DNA of 64,000 nucleotides from Paenibacillus chibensis (GTDB lineage Bacteria; Bacillota; Bacilli; Paenibacillales; Paenibacillaceae), in NCBI RefSeq assembly GCF_004001045.1, contig NZ_BIMK01000007.1:310001-374000 (forward strand), given 5' to 3'. Below are positions 17,594 to 27,378 of this stretch, piece after piece. The first letter of the stretch is position 1; each line of letters starts with the position of its first letter. The notes under the pieces were generated by a model. The model did no database searches, had not been told where the DNA came from, and was given only the letters and a program-made list of their open reading frames with translations. A program made the translations under genes and the position numbers.

Positions 17594-19222
17594 TCAAGGA
17601 ACCTCGATTTGAATTTCTCCTCTTTCCTCTCTGTATTGCTTCGGTGTTCTTCCGGTTTGATCCTTAAACACCCGGTTAAAATGGCGGACATTCGCAAAAC
17701 CGGTCTGTTCGGCGATGGCGGCCACCTTATCATCGGTGTACTGTAGCCTTCTGCATGCTTCCTCCATACGCTTTTGCGTCAGAAACTCAATAAACGAGCA
17801 TCCCAACGTGCTTTTGAACAAACTGCTGAGATACGACGGATTCAGAAAAACATGCTCGGCGACTTGGCTGAGCGTAACGGCCTCGGCATAATGCTTCGTC
17901 AAATAGTCCACGGCAGCGTCCACGGCATGAACTGCGGGTCCCGATCCCTTCTGGTGAATCAGCTGATGCAGCCTGACGAGCAGGTCTTCGCAGTAAGCCT
18001 CCAGCTCCTTGCGCGAATAAAAGGAAAATACCTCATCCATAATCTGCTTCATATGACGGTTGCCCGCCCAATCCATTTCGACGCTCCGGTTCACGGCGAT
18101 TTCATAATAGTGGAGCAGGAAATGGCACACCCTCCGCTGGATCTCCTTCGGATCATTCGTCTGCCGGAACAAGGTCCCTACCCAGTCGCGGACGTTGTAC
18201 CTGACTCTCTCCAAGGTTCCTTCCTGCACGTTTTGATCCAGCAGCTTCAGGTTGTTCAGACCGTCGCCGTCAGCCGCTGTGCGCCGGTCGCATTCTGCCT
18301 GCCCGTAAGCAATAACCCGGTCGCCGCCGGTTACCAGCCGGTACAAGAGGGCCATTTCCGCCTGCTGGTAGGAGCCTGAAATCGACTCCAGATCATGGGC
18401 ACCGCAGCCGATTCCGATGGTGATCGTCAGATTCGAGAACGCCTTGACCTCCCGGATCAGAGTCCTCGCCAGCTGTGCAAGTCTGGCTTCGCCGCCTTCC
18501 GTAACCGGCATGTTGATGATCGCCGCCACATGACCGTTCCGCCCAGGGAATGCATAGCCGAGAATATGCTGATCTGACTGGTCCAGAAATTCCTGCATGA
18601 ATTGGCTGATATAGAGGGTAAACAACGACGGATCGGACCGGCTGTAGCGCTGATCCTCAACCGAATCGCGATCGAGATTGGCCGCAAGACAATACCAGCC
18701 GGCATGGGGAAAGCAGATGCCGGCGTGTTCAAGCAGTTCGGAGCTGTGGGCATGAAGCGAGCCATGCAGAAAGCCTTGTAAAAGTGGATCCCTCATCTGG
18801 CGCAGGGTCTCTGTTCCCCATGCTTCTGCCGCGTCCGCTTCCCGCTGCGCCGCCCATTCCTGATAGGCTTGATTGAGCGTTCTCCGCAGCTCCTCCTTTT
18901 CAATCGGCTTCAGCAAATAATCTCTGGCCCCAAGCCGCAGCGATTCCCTCGCATAGTGAAATTCTCCATAACCGCTGAGGACCACAAAGGCAATATGCGG
19001 ATATTTCTCCTTCACGGCGTTCTGCAGCTCGATGCCGTCCATTTGGGGCATCCGGATATCCGTGATGACCAAATCCGGGGAATGCTGCTTGATGATCTCC
19101 AGCGCCTCGGCCCCATGCCGGGCCTCACCGACGATATCCCAGCCGGAATCCATCTCCGTGATCAAATGCCGGAGCCCTTTGCGGAATATACTTTCGTCGT
19201 CAACGATCAATACGGTAGGCAA
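17594..19222 (-). CDS. Response regulator, YesN/AraC type
   Basis: 542 aa. N-terminal receiver domain with phosphoacceptor Asp55 (VITDIRMPQMDG), a central region of about 300 residues, and a C-terminal AraC DNA-binding domain (about 430-535; LSQVAEHVFLNPSYLSSLFK, then TGFANVRHFNRVFKDQTGRTPKQYRE). Begins with TTG, with GGGGAG nine bases upstream, three bases after the kinase stop, so the pair is translationally linked. Expected to activate the binding-protein, permease and GH2 genes that follow. Confidence 0.95.
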   Translation of the reverse strand: MPTVLIVDDESIFRKGLRHLITEMDSGWDIVGEARHGAEALEIIKQHSPDLVITDIRMPQMDGIELQNAVKEKYPHIAFVVLSGYGEFHYARESLRLGARDYLLKPIEKEELRRTLNQAYQEWAAQREADAAEAWGTETLRQMRDPLLQGFLHGSLHAHSSELLEHAGICFPHAGWYCLAANLDRDSVEDQRYSRSDPSLFTLYISQFMQEFLDQSDQHILGYAFPGRNGHVAAIINMPVTEGGEARLAQLARTLIREVKAFSNLTITIGIGCGAHDLESISGSYQQAEMALLYRLVTGGDRVIAYGQAECDRRTAADGDGLNNLKLLDQNVQEGTLERVRYNVRDWVGTLFRQTNDPKEIQRRVCHFLLHYYEIAVNRSVEMDWAGNRHMKQIMDEVFSFYSRKELEAYCEDLLVRLHQLIHQKGSGPAVHAVDAAVDYLTKHYAEAVTLSQVAEHVFLNPSYLSSLFKSTLGCSFIEFLTQKRMEEACRRLQYTDDKVAAIAEQTGFANVRHFNRVFKDQTGRTPKQYREERGEIQIEVP

Positions 19223-19225
19223 TGG

Positions 19226-21022
19226 TCAACTCTCCCCTCTGGATGGATTAGCTGCCTGTAGCAGCGGCAGCTTCATGATAACCCGGGTTCCCACGCGGAC
19301 ACGGCTCTCAATCTTGAGGCCGTACCGGTAACCGAACCTTAACACGATGCGTCGATGCACGTTGACAAGACCATTTCCTCCAGGCCCATCCGGAAGCGGC
19401 GCATGATCGAGCTTCACTCTTAACGCTTGAAGCAGCTGCTCCGTCATGCCAAGCCCGTTGTCCGCAACGGTTACGAGGAGCATGTCATCCTTGCGGGCCG
19501 CGGCGATGGAAATATGGACATCGCCCCTTCCATGCTCAAGTCCGTGGATGATCGCATTTTCCACCAGCGGCTGGAGCGACAGGCGGAGCATTCCGTAAGG
19601 CAGAAGCTCTGCGGGGATGCCAAATTCGTAGCTGAGCCGCTCCTCGAAACGGATATTCTGTATGCTCAAATATCCCTTCACGTGGCCAAGCTCCTGCTCG
19701 AGCGTCGCATCGCTGTTATCGTTGCCGATGCTGTAACGAAGCAGCCCGCTGAGATGATGGGTCATATCCACGACTTCACGGCTGCCGCCTATTTCCGCGT
19801 ACATGCTGATCGAGCCCAGCGTGTTATATAAAAAATGGGGATTGATCTGGCTTTGCAGCGACGATATCTTCGCGACCTTCTCCCGCAGCTCGGACTCGTA
19901 AAGCTTGTACGTCAAGTCGCTGAGCCTGGAAACCATCACGTTGAACGTATGACCCAGCTGCCCGACCTCGTCGCGGCTGCGGATCGGGATGACTTCGTCG
20001 AACTTTCCCTTCTCGACCTTTTTCATGGAGTTGCGAAGCAGGCTGATCGGCTTCGTTACCCACAGCGACATCCAGACGGACAGCACCGTCGCCAGCACCA
20101 GGCAGAGCACCCCGATGCCGATCACGATATACCTTACCTTGACCGTATCGGTAAGGAGCACCCGCAGCGGGACGCTTTGTACGGTCGTCCACCCCGTCAA
20201 AGGCGAAGTGTAGTACGCGATCAGCTTTGATGTCTGCCCGCTCCCCGCTGTCACGGTTCCCAGACCGGACAATCCGCGGATGATCCCGTCGAGCTCCGGC
20301 TCCGGATCAGTCTGGTATACCATGCCGCCGTTCCGATCGGTTATCGTAATGATTTTTTCCTTCGATCCGTTCAGCAGCGAAATGCGGTCCTTTACATTAT
20401 TGTAGTCCACGTCGATTTTCAGGAACGCCAGTGTCCGCCCGTTCTCCAGACTGCGTATCTGCCGGACAACCGAAAACACGAGGTAACTGACCCCGTTCTC
20501 GGAGACGACCTCATGCGGACCGATAAAGCTGCCTTTACCCGACCTGCTGGCGGCCTCGTACCAGCTTTGATCCGGAATCCGCGGTTGATAGAAGGAGCCC
20601 GGACTGTCGGTAAAGGCGACATAGGAATCGCCTTGCAGCGAAAACAGCGATACCCCGATCACATCCACCCGGCCGTTCAGGGCAATCTTCCTCGTGAAAT
20701 TATCCAGCAGCGAACGTTCCTCGTAGGTCGCCGGGCTGCCCGGCTGCCGCCGTTTCTCCAAATATTTCAACAGCTCCGGCGACTGGTAAGGCTCCGCCGA
20801 CAGCAGATTCACCTCACTGGTGACCGTGTCCAGATTGGCTGTAAGCTCCCGCACCACATCGGTTTGATATTTGCCAACCGTCCGCTGCAAGGAGGCGGAG
20901 AACCCGCTGAAGCTCACCATGCCTGTAACGGTAAGCGGCAGCGCGATCAGCACCAGGTTGATCAGGATGAGCTTGGATGCCAGCCGCATATGCAAAAAGG
21001 TTTCGACCATCCTTTTGATCAT
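19226..21022 (-). CDS. Sensor histidine kinase, YesM/LytS type
   Basis: 598 aa from ATG 21022. Membrane helices at about 16-36 and 297-322 flank an outside Cache-like domain; a HAMP domain (about 323-375) and a His kinase domain follow, with phosphorylated His396 in SQINPHFLYNTL and the ATP-binding motif VADNGLGMTEQ. The start ATG overlaps the TGA of the preceding solute-binding protein gene as ATGA. AGGAG lies 10 bases before the ATG. The overlap implies equal production of sensor and binding protein, so the kinase may sense sugar through that lipoprotein rather than directly. Confidence 0.95.
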   Translation of the reverse strand: MIKRMVETFLHMRLASKLILINLVLIALPLTVTGMVSFSGFSASLQRTVGKYQTDVVRELTANLDTVTSEVNLLSAEPYQSPELLKYLEKRRQPGSPATYEERSLLDNFTRKIALNGRVDVIGVSLFSLQGDSYVAFTDSPGSFYQPRIPDQSWYEAASRSGKGSFIGPHEVVSENGVSYLVFSVVRQIRSLENGRTLAFLKIDVDYNNVKDRISLLNGSKEKIITITDRNGGMVYQTDPEPELDGIIRGLSGLGTVTAGSGQTSKLIAYYTSPLTGWTTVQSVPLRVLLTDTVKVRYIVIGIGVLCLVLATVLSVWMSLWVTKPISLLRNSMKKVEKGKFDEVIPIRSRDEVGQLGHTFNVMVSRLSDLTYKLYESELREKVAKISSLQSQINPHFLYNTLGSISMYAEIGGSREVVDMTHHLSGLLRYSIGNDNSDATLEQELGHVKGYLSIQNIRFEERLSYEFGIPAELLPYGMLRLSLQPLVENAIIHGLEHGRGDVHISIAAARKDDMLLVTVADNGLGMTEQLLQALRVKLDHAPLPDGPGGNGLVNVHRRIVLRFGYRYGLKIESRVRVGTRVIMKLPLLQAANPSRGES

Positions 21023-22332
21023 GGCTCCATGTCTCCTATGATCCCGTTGATCAGCGGCTGCATGTTCGAGAGCAGCTGTTCCTCCGTTTGCTTGCCATGC
21101 CACAGCTTCTCGAATTCGGTCGTCAGCGCGTCGTTGACATATCCTTGTCGCGGGTGGCTCGGAAAATATTGCACGTCATTGGCCGCCGAAGCATAATCCT
21201 TGCGGTATTCCATCGATTGGAACGCATCCGCTTCCACTTCGGACACCACAGCCGGTATATGGCCTGCCTGTGCCCATACGCTGCCTTGATGGGCCACCCA
21301 ATTCGCGAATTTGACGGCCGCAGCCCGCTTGTTCGGATCGGTATGTTCTTTTTTCGGAAAAGCCAGCGTATGCGAATCTCCCCAGGAACCGGGCTTGTCG
21401 TAGATTTGCGGAAAAGGTATGACCCCAAAGTCCAGCCCGTTAACATGCTCATAGGATCCCGTAATCCACACGCCCAGAAAAATGGTGGCCGCCTTCCCTT
21501 TGGCGAACAATTGGCTGGCATCGGTGATGCCGGATGGAATCAGCTTCCGGTTAAACAATGTCACTTCTAAATCCAATGCCTTTCGGGCCGCACCCATGTC
21601 GATTTGAGCCCGTCTGCCGTCCTGTGTGTACATCGGCCCGCCGTTTTTTTGCTGCGAATAGAGCGTCCACCACAGCCAGTATGTATCGATCCGGACATCC
21701 GGAACCGCAAGGGGAGCCACATCCGGCGGCACCTGCTGCTGGATCTTTTGGAGAAAATCCATGAATGCCTTCTCGCCGGGAGCGAGCTGCAAATCCTCTC
21801 CTTCCTTCAGCAGCCCGGCTTCTGTGAGAATGCGCTTATTGTAAAAGAGCACGCCAAAATGCGTATCGAGCGGAATGGCATAATGCTGCCCCTCCACAAG
21901 CGTTCTGCCGAGAATGTTCGGATTGAACTGGTCCCACTTCACCCCGGCATCATCCGCCGAATGATCGATGGTGTCCAGAAAGCCCGCAGGCACGAACTGC
22001 GCAAACTTGGAGGCGTGCACAATAGCGACGTCAGGTCCTTCCTCCGTCACAATCGCCGTGGACAGCTTTGTATAATAATCATCCGATTTATTGTTTTTGA
22101 GCATGACGGTCACACCGTCCGGATTTTCCTTGTTATACCGGTTGACCAATTCGTTCATAAACGAAATATCTCCTCCACTAAATGAGGTCCAGAAGGTGAT
22201 GCGCAGCGGATTCGGGGATACGGCGTCTTCTCTTTGCACAGATGGCTCCGAGCTGCCGCAACCCGTGATAAAGACAGCGATGATGAACATCGCCATCCAT
22301 TTTCGCGGATGCAGGGCGCGTAAATAATTCAA
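21019..22332 (-). CDS. Extracellular solute-binding lipoprotein (binding protein 2), kinase-linked
   Basis: 437 aa. TTG start with AAGGAGG seven bases upstream. Lipoprotein signal with lipobox ITGC (Cys25). Same family and same overall sequence pattern as binding protein 1 of this locus (GDSHTLAFPKK, FANWVAHQG, WAQAGHIPAVV, TEFEKLW). It ends in an ATGA overlap with the histidine kinase gene and is the first gene of the locus. No permease lies next to it; the nearest are beyond the two-component system. It may deliver sugar to the same permeases, or act as the sensory subunit of the kinase as described for XylFII-LytS-YesN in clostridia (established for that system; inferred here). Confidence 0.94.
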   Translation of the reverse strand: MNYLRALHPRKWMAMFIIAVFITGCGSSEPSVQREDAVSPNPLRITFWTSFSGGDISFMNELVNRYNKENPDGVTVMLKNNKSDDYYTKLSTAIVTEEGPDVAIVHASKFAQFVPAGFLDTIDHSADDAGVKWDQFNPNILGRTLVEGQHYAIPLDTHFGVLFYNKRILTEAGLLKEGEDLQLAPGEKAFMDFLQKIQQQVPPDVAPLAVPDVRIDTYWLWWTLYSQQKNGGPMYTQDGRRAQIDMGAARKALDLEVTLFNRKLIPSGITDASQLFAKGKAATIFLGVWITGSYEHVNGLDFGVIPFPQIYDKPGSWGDSHTLAFPKKEHTDPNKRAAAVKFANWVAHQGSVWAQAGHIPAVVSEVEADAFQSMEYRKDYASAANDVQYFPSHPRQGYVNDALTTEFEKLWHGKQTEEQLLSNMQPLINGIIGDMEP

Positions 22333-22491
22333 GTCCTTTCCTCCTTCATGATGGCGCTTTCCTAAGAAATTACCTTAAATCTACACGCTCGTGTCCTGTC
22401 TGTAAATTCAATATCATCCAATCCTGGCGCTGCGCTTCAGGTTCCAAAGAAATGTCCGTTCCTTTCTAAAAAAATGTCCACTCGCAAACAC

Positions 22492-22574
22492 AAAAAAAGC
22501 CGCTGATGCTTACGCTTCATCCATCCCCGGCTCTCACCCGTTAGGGGCATGGATGCGCGCATATCAGCGGCTTG
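22492..22574 (-). terminator. Terminator after the unrecognised 373-aa gene
   Basis: Minus strand long imperfect hairpin with outer arms AAGCCGCTGATA and CATCAGCGGCTT, an inner GGGGATGGATG/CATCCATGCCCC pairing, and a T run of seven. Confidence 0.85.
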
Positions 22575-22587
22575 TTAATATATTGAA

Positions 22588-23709
22588 TTACGAACGGCTC
22601 AGAGGCTCGACCGGCTTGAAACCGGTGGAAGCCTCAAACTGCATATGATGAGGGAAAGCATCCAGCATGTGCGTCCCGGGATTATGACCAGAATCCGGAT
22701 CAAAATCCGGATCCAGATGCTTTGCAGTCAGCACGCTTCGGTCAAACCTTACGGAAAGGAGCGTCACATATTCTTCCAGTCCGGTCTCCGGATTCACCTT
22801 CGTGTCCCTGGCATGGATGAGCACCGACTCAAGCGGCAGCAGCGCAAACAGCTCGCGGGCAATCCGGAATACGGAGCCGAATACGTATTTCCGCTCCAGC
22901 TCATGGTAAGCCTCTGCGCTGAACCGGCTGTGGGATAAGACCCCCTCCTCCGTCATACGCTTCGACTCCTTCGGAATAATCCCTCCGGAATTCACGTCCA
23001 GCTCGACTTCCACCGTCTCTGCATCCAGAACATTAAATTCCAGGCCGCTGCCAAGCGTCAGTAAATCCTCCATTGGAGCGATTTCCTCCAGCACGCGGAG
23101 GTAAGAGGTCCGGTTGCCCTCCAGCACGTCTCGCGCAAAATCGGTCAGCGACTTCCACTCCGCATATTCGCTCCGGTCCTTCTCCCTCGCCCAAGCGAGC
23201 CGGTCCTCAAGCTCCTGCTTCACCGTGGAATCCTGCTTGAGCAGCTTCTGCATCCGGGTTGGCTTGTACTCCTGGTACTCCTCCTCGGCCCGCTTCTCAT
23301 GAGGACCGGGTTCCCCTCTCAGGAACGGTGCGGGCCAAGCGGCAATCTGATCCCAGAATATCGGCTCTCCGCACATCTGATGGATGGTTTCGATCCATTC
23401 CACCTGGTTTTCGTACCATTCCACTTCGAAAGCCGCTTTTTCGGCGTTGCTCCAATCTGACGGTTCTCTTTGCCGGCTGCTCTTTTTCGTAATGAGCTCC
23501 TGCCGCTTCAGACATGCATCGCTGCGGATTCTTCGCTCAAGAAAAGGCTTCATGAACGTAAAACCGGACGTCAAAGCAAGCTCGGGAGGAACCAGCTCCA
23601 AGTGATTCGCATGTCCTCCAGCCTCTTTCCCGCCTGCTCCCCCATTTTCTTGGCCGCTCAGCCTTGGCCATAACAATGGCTTCACACCTTCATCGTATCT
23701 GTATCCCAT
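22588..23709 (-). CDS. Hypothetical protein, not recognised
   Basis: 373 aa from ATG 23709 (GAGGTG nine bases before it; a GTG four codons earlier has no site). No signal peptide or membrane helix. The middle (about residues 90-190) is rich in Glu, Lys and Trp and looks helical or coiled; the C-terminal half has a beta-rich look with LGSGLEFNVLDAETVEVELDV, a segment RFSAEAYHELERKYVFGSVF, and Asp-rich DPDFDPDSGHNPG near the end. The stretch LLPLESVLIHARDTKVNPETG recalls proteins that follow DUF4236 in other Firmicutes, but the usual N-terminal domain is absent and I do not assign it. Monocistronic. Confidence 0.75.
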   Translation of the reverse strand: MGYRYDEGVKPLLWPRLSGQENGGAGGKEAGGHANHLELVPPELALTSGFTFMKPFLERRIRSDACLKRQELITKKSSRQREPSDWSNAEKAAFEVEWYENQVEWIETIHQMCGEPIFWDQIAAWPAPFLRGEPGPHEKRAEEEYQEYKPTRMQKLLKQDSTVKQELEDRLAWAREKDRSEYAEWKSLTDFARDVLEGNRTSYLRVLEEIAPMEDLLTLGSGLEFNVLDAETVEVELDVNSGGIIPKESKRMTEEGVLSHSRFSAEAYHELERKYVFGSVFRIARELFALLPLESVLIHARDTKVNPETGLEEYVTLLSVRFDRSVLTAKHLDPDFDPDSGHNPGTHMLDAFPHHMQFEASTGFKPVEPLSRS

Positions 23710-23861
23710 CTCATTCTTCACCTCATATCAAAATCCATGAATCGACTGATCACAGATAATAGGTCAAAAATACTATTGCTATGTAGGTAAATTTCGCCAT
23801 CTCCTCCGAAAATCCTTCATAAATCCTTAGACGTTTCAAAGAATTCGTTTGCGGCATAGCC

Positions 23862-23903
23862 AAAAAAGAGGAGAAGCCGCTGTATTTCAGCGGCGTTCTC
23901 CTC
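23862..23903 (-). terminator. Terminator after the SNF2 helicase gene
   Basis: Minus strand stem GAGGAGAAC-GCCGCTG / CAGCGGC-TTCTCCTC followed by TTTTTT. Confidence 0.85.
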
Positions 23904-23927
23904 TGTAGAAATCCGATATTCCCCTCT

Positions 23928-26900
23928 TTATAAAGCAAGAAGCTCGCGGATTTCCTTCTCCGACAGCGCCGTTTGCACCTCTTCGCCAGGTTCCATCACT
24001 TCGCGGATCAAATCCTTTTTGCGCTGCTGCAGATCGAGCATCTTCTCCTCGACCGTCCCTTTCGTGACGAGACGGATGACCTGAACGACATTCTTCTGCC
24101 CCATCCGGTGGGCACGCCCCGCCGCCTGCTCTTCTACCGCCGGATTCCACCATAGGTCGTACAATATCACCGTATCGGCTCCGGTCAGGTTAAGCCCGGT
24201 GCCGCCCGCCTTGAGCGAAATGAGGAAGACGTCATGCTCCCCGCCGTTGAAGCGCGCGCAGATGTCCACGCGTTCTTTGGCCGGCGTTTGCCCGTCCAGA
24301 TAAAACACCGGAATGCCCAGCTTGCCCAGCTCGCTGCGGATGATGCGCAGCATGCTGGTAAACTGCGAGAAGATCAGGATCCGTCTGCCGCTTTCCAGGC
24401 AGTCCTGTACCACCTCCAGCAGCTGCTGCAGCTTGCCGGACTCGCCTTCGTAGCCATCCACAAACAGTGCGGGATGGCAGCAGAGCTGACGCAGCCGGGT
24501 AATGCCCGCCAATATTTTCATCCGGCTCCGCTGGAAGCCCTCGAATTCGAGATCCCGGCGCGTTTCTTCCTTGAATTCCTCCAAGTACGCGGCATACAGC
24601 TTCTTCTGTTCCCGGCTGAGCTCGGACTGCTGCACGGTTTCGATCCGCTCAGGCAGCTCTTCGAGCACATCCGCCCGCAGCCGGCGCAGAATGAAAGGCT
24701 GCACCAGCCGGGCGATCCGTTCGCGGGACAGCCCCCGGAAATTTTTAAGCCCGTCGAACAGTCCCGGAAATACCGCATCGAAGATCGACCACAGCTCGTC
24801 CACCGAATTTTCGATCGGCGTTCCGGTCAGCGCGAATCTGCGGCCCGCCCTGATTTCCCTTACCGCCTGCGCGGTCTGCGTAGAGGCGTTTTTGATGGCT
24901 TGGGCCTCGTCCAGGATTAGCGTACTAAACGCGATCTCCCGGTATATCCTGATATCCTTGCGGAGCGATGGATACGACGTAATGATGACGTCCGCGTCCA
25001 GATCCGGAGCGATATCTTCCTCTTCCGAATCCGGATCGATTCCGGCTTCCGCCATACGCAGAAGCATACCGCTGCGTTCCTTTCTCGCTCCCATGGCTAT
25101 CTGCACCTTCAGCGATGGGGCAAACCGCTGAATTTCATTTTCCCAGTTATAGACAAGCGAAGCCGGAGCTACGATCAGAACGGGCTGAACGGCCGACGGC
25201 CCCCGGATCTCCGATACGATGTACGCAATGCTTTGCAGCGTTTTGCCCAGCCCCATGTCATCCGCCAGGATACCGCCGAAACGGTAGGATCCGAGCGTTT
25301 TCAGCCACTGGAAGCCTTCCTTCTGATAATCCCGGAGCACATGGGCGAGCTCTCCCGGAACGGCAAACTCCCCGTGCTCGGGACGCAGCATATGGTCCAG
25401 CAGACCCCGAAGGGATTTGCCGAGCTGAAGACTGCCGCTGGTATGGTCCCTGAGCTGAAGCCCCCGGAATACCGGCAGCTGCATGCGCCCGCCCGTAACG
25501 TCTCCCTTTTTCATGCCCAGCTCTTCGTACAGTTCGCCGAACAATTCGAAGGCTTCCCCTTCCAGAGACAGGTAGGAGCCTTCGGCCAGCCGGTAATATT
25601 TCTTTTTCTCGACGATGCTTAGCAGAATTTTGCGAATTTCCTTCTCGCTGATTCCATCCAGCTCGAAGGTGATTTCCAGCCAATTGGTCGTCTGATCGGT
25701 ATCAGCCTTGATTTTAGGAGCTTTGCGGCCCGTATGCATCATCTGTTTCACTCCGTCTGTCGCGTAAACCTCCACCCAGGATTCAAGACGCGGCAGCAGG
25801 TGATACAGTACGTCGTACATGCTGTCTTCCTCCGACAGATCAAGCCCCCACTCTTTCTCGTAACGGACAAAGTCGCTCGAACCGAGCATATCCAGCAGCT
25901 TCTTTTCCTTCTCCGTATCCCTGACGAGGATCAGGTCGGTATCCCTTCGGGCATCCCAGTCGTCCGCCAGGGCGTCAATGACGATTCCGCCATAAACAAA
26001 TTCAACTCTGGCATGCAGTGTCGTCTCATCCCGGTCCAGATAGAGCTTTGCCGCAAGCGAAGGCTGAACGATCCGGTCGCGGATGGTGGAATCCACCGAT
26101 ACCCTGCCGATTCTGCGCAGACCGGGTACGACCCTCTCCATCAGCGCATCCATTTGATGCGGAGATACCTGGATTTTCGTATGATCATTACGGTACAGCA
26201 GCGATTTCATTTCAGCGAGCAGGTATAGATCGGGTTCCGGCAACACATAAATTTTCCCATCAAGGACGGCGCAGCCGTATGCGTTCATCACCATGACCCT
26301 TTTCAAGCCGCGGATTTCGAGAGCGTAGGCGTCACCGTTCCCGCTGCCGATATCGATTGTGACTGGGAGCCGCTCTTCCGTGGCTTCCAAGGGAGCCGGA
26401 TCGCCGAATTCTTTTTCCATGAGGGCGCCGGCGGCGGTCAAGCACGGCAAAAGCGTCTCCCAAGCAAGTGGAGGCACCGTCAGGAGGCGCTGATTGCCGG
26501 AAGTCGCGTAACCGGCGTAAAATCTTCCCGTCTCGTCATAAGCAAATTCGCTGCCCGCTATGCGAAGGAGCTGAACAATGACCGCCCAGTCCTCATCCCG
26601 GAAGGCGTGCAGGCCCGGGTCATAGGTGAAGAGCCGCGTAAAAGGGAGCGTCTTCCCTTCCTCGATATGAAGCAGCAGCTGCCGGATATTTTGCACGACG
26701 TACATCCGCTTCAGCCCGATTTTCATTTCGATCCTGAACTTGGGATCAGGCAGAAACTCGTCCGTAATTTTGCAGACGAATTCGACACTGAGCGTCTCCT
26801 TCAAGGCATTGGCCAGCCGCTGGCCCGCCCGGATGCGGCCCTGATCCGCGGCTTTATCGAACAGCTCGATAAGGCCGCCGGCAAGCCGGATATCTCGGGA

Positions 26901-27248
26901 AGTAATGCCGGGCGTCGGCAGGGGGATTACTGCGCCTTTGCGCGGGTCCGCCGCTTGAGCGCCTGACTTTTCCTCCTCCAGCATATAGATCAGCACCGCC
27001 GCGATATGCTTGCAATAAGGGTAATAACCGCCGAATCCGGCGCATTCGCATTCTGCGCTAAAATCCGCTCCGTCGATATCGATATGCACATGATAGACGT
27101 CCTGATCCTGCACAGCCGCCATCCGGCAGCGTTCTTCCTCATCGCGCTCGAGTACCATGACCTGCCCCTGCTCCGACATCGCCTCTCCGCGCTTGAAGCC
27201 GGTAACGCCGCACAGGTTCTTGATTCGTTCTGCAGTAAATGCCAGCAT
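23928..27248 (-). CDS. SWIM zinc-finger SNF2-family DNA translocase
   Basis: 1106 aa from ATG 27248 (AAAGGA 11 bases upstream; an earlier ATG at 27299 lacks a site). N-terminal SWIM zinc finger near residues 45-75 (CEC, then CKHIAA), a long middle region, and the full SNF2 motor in the last 500 residues: motif I ADDMGLGKT, motif II LDEAQAIK, motif III ALTGTPIENS, motif V GTGLNLTGAD and motif VI QAAGRAHRMGQ. Such proteins use ATP to move on double-stranded DNA and are linked to RNA polymerase recycling or repair in bacteria (RapA/YwqA-like; inference). It is alone in its transcript, with no partner methylase or nuclease of known SNF2-containing defence systems. Confidence 0.94.
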   Translation of the reverse strand: MLAFTAERIKNLCGVTGFKRGEAMSEQGQVMVLERDEEERCRMAAVQDQDVYHVHIDIDGADFSAECECAGFGGYYPYCKHIAAVLIYMLEEEKSGAQAADPRKGAVIPLPTPGITSRDIRLAGGLIELFDKAADQGRIRAGQRLANALKETLSVEFVCKITDEFLPDPKFRIEMKIGLKRMYVVQNIRQLLLHIEEGKTLPFTRLFTYDPGLHAFRDEDWAVIVQLLRIAGSEFAYDETGRFYAGYATSGNQRLLTVPPLAWETLLPCLTAAGALMEKEFGDPAPLEATEERLPVTIDIGSGNGDAYALEIRGLKRVMVMNAYGCAVLDGKIYVLPEPDLYLLAEMKSLLYRNDHTKIQVSPHQMDALMERVVPGLRRIGRVSVDSTIRDRIVQPSLAAKLYLDRDETTLHARVEFVYGGIVIDALADDWDARRDTDLILVRDTEKEKKLLDMLGSSDFVRYEKEWGLDLSEEDSMYDVLYHLLPRLESWVEVYATDGVKQMMHTGRKAPKIKADTDQTTNWLEITFELDGISEKEIRKILLSIVEKKKYYRLAEGSYLSLEGEAFELFGELYEELGMKKGDVTGGRMQLPVFRGLQLRDHTSGSLQLGKSLRGLLDHMLRPEHGEFAVPGELAHVLRDYQKEGFQWLKTLGSYRFGGILADDMGLGKTLQSIAYIVSEIRGPSAVQPVLIVAPASLVYNWENEIQRFAPSLKVQIAMGARKERSGMLLRMAEAGIDPDSEEEDIAPDLDADVIITSYPSLRKDIRIYREIAFSTLILDEAQAIKNASTQTAQAVREIRAGRRFALTGTPIENSVDELWSIFDAVFPGLFDGLKNFRGLSRERIARLVQPFILRRLRADVLEELPERIETVQQSELSREQKKLYAAYLEEFKEETRRDLEFEGFQRSRMKILAGITRLRQLCCHPALFVDGYEGESGKLQQLLEVVQDCLESGRRILIFSQFTSMLRIIRSELGKLGIPVFYLDGQTPAKERVDICARFNGGEHDVFLISLKAGGTGLNLTGADTVILYDLWWNPAVEEQAAGRAHRMGQKNVVQVIRLVTKGTVEEKMLDLQQRKKDLIREVMEPGEEVQTALSEKEIRELLAL

Positions 27249-27316
27249 GAATGGTTGGTTCCTTTCCGAAAAGCCATATTCGTCTTCCCAATATACCATA
27301 AAAAGATCGAAAATAG

Positions 27317-27346
27317 CGAAAAACAGAGAACGGTTGTTCTCTGTTT
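27317..27346 (-). terminator. Terminator after the MurG gene
   Basis: Perfect 11-base stem AAACAGAGAAC / GTTCTCTGTTT with a four-base loop, followed on the minus strand by TTC after five T. Confidence 0.8.
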
Positions 27347-27378
27347 CAGGTGATGTACTTATTCAAGGTTAAGCTAGT

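Noticed and set aside
23928..27248. SNF2 helicase as part of a DISARM-like or other defence island
   Set aside because: No methylase, DUF1998 or phospholipase-D gene nearby; it has the SWIM-SNF2 architecture of a chromosomal housekeeping translocase.
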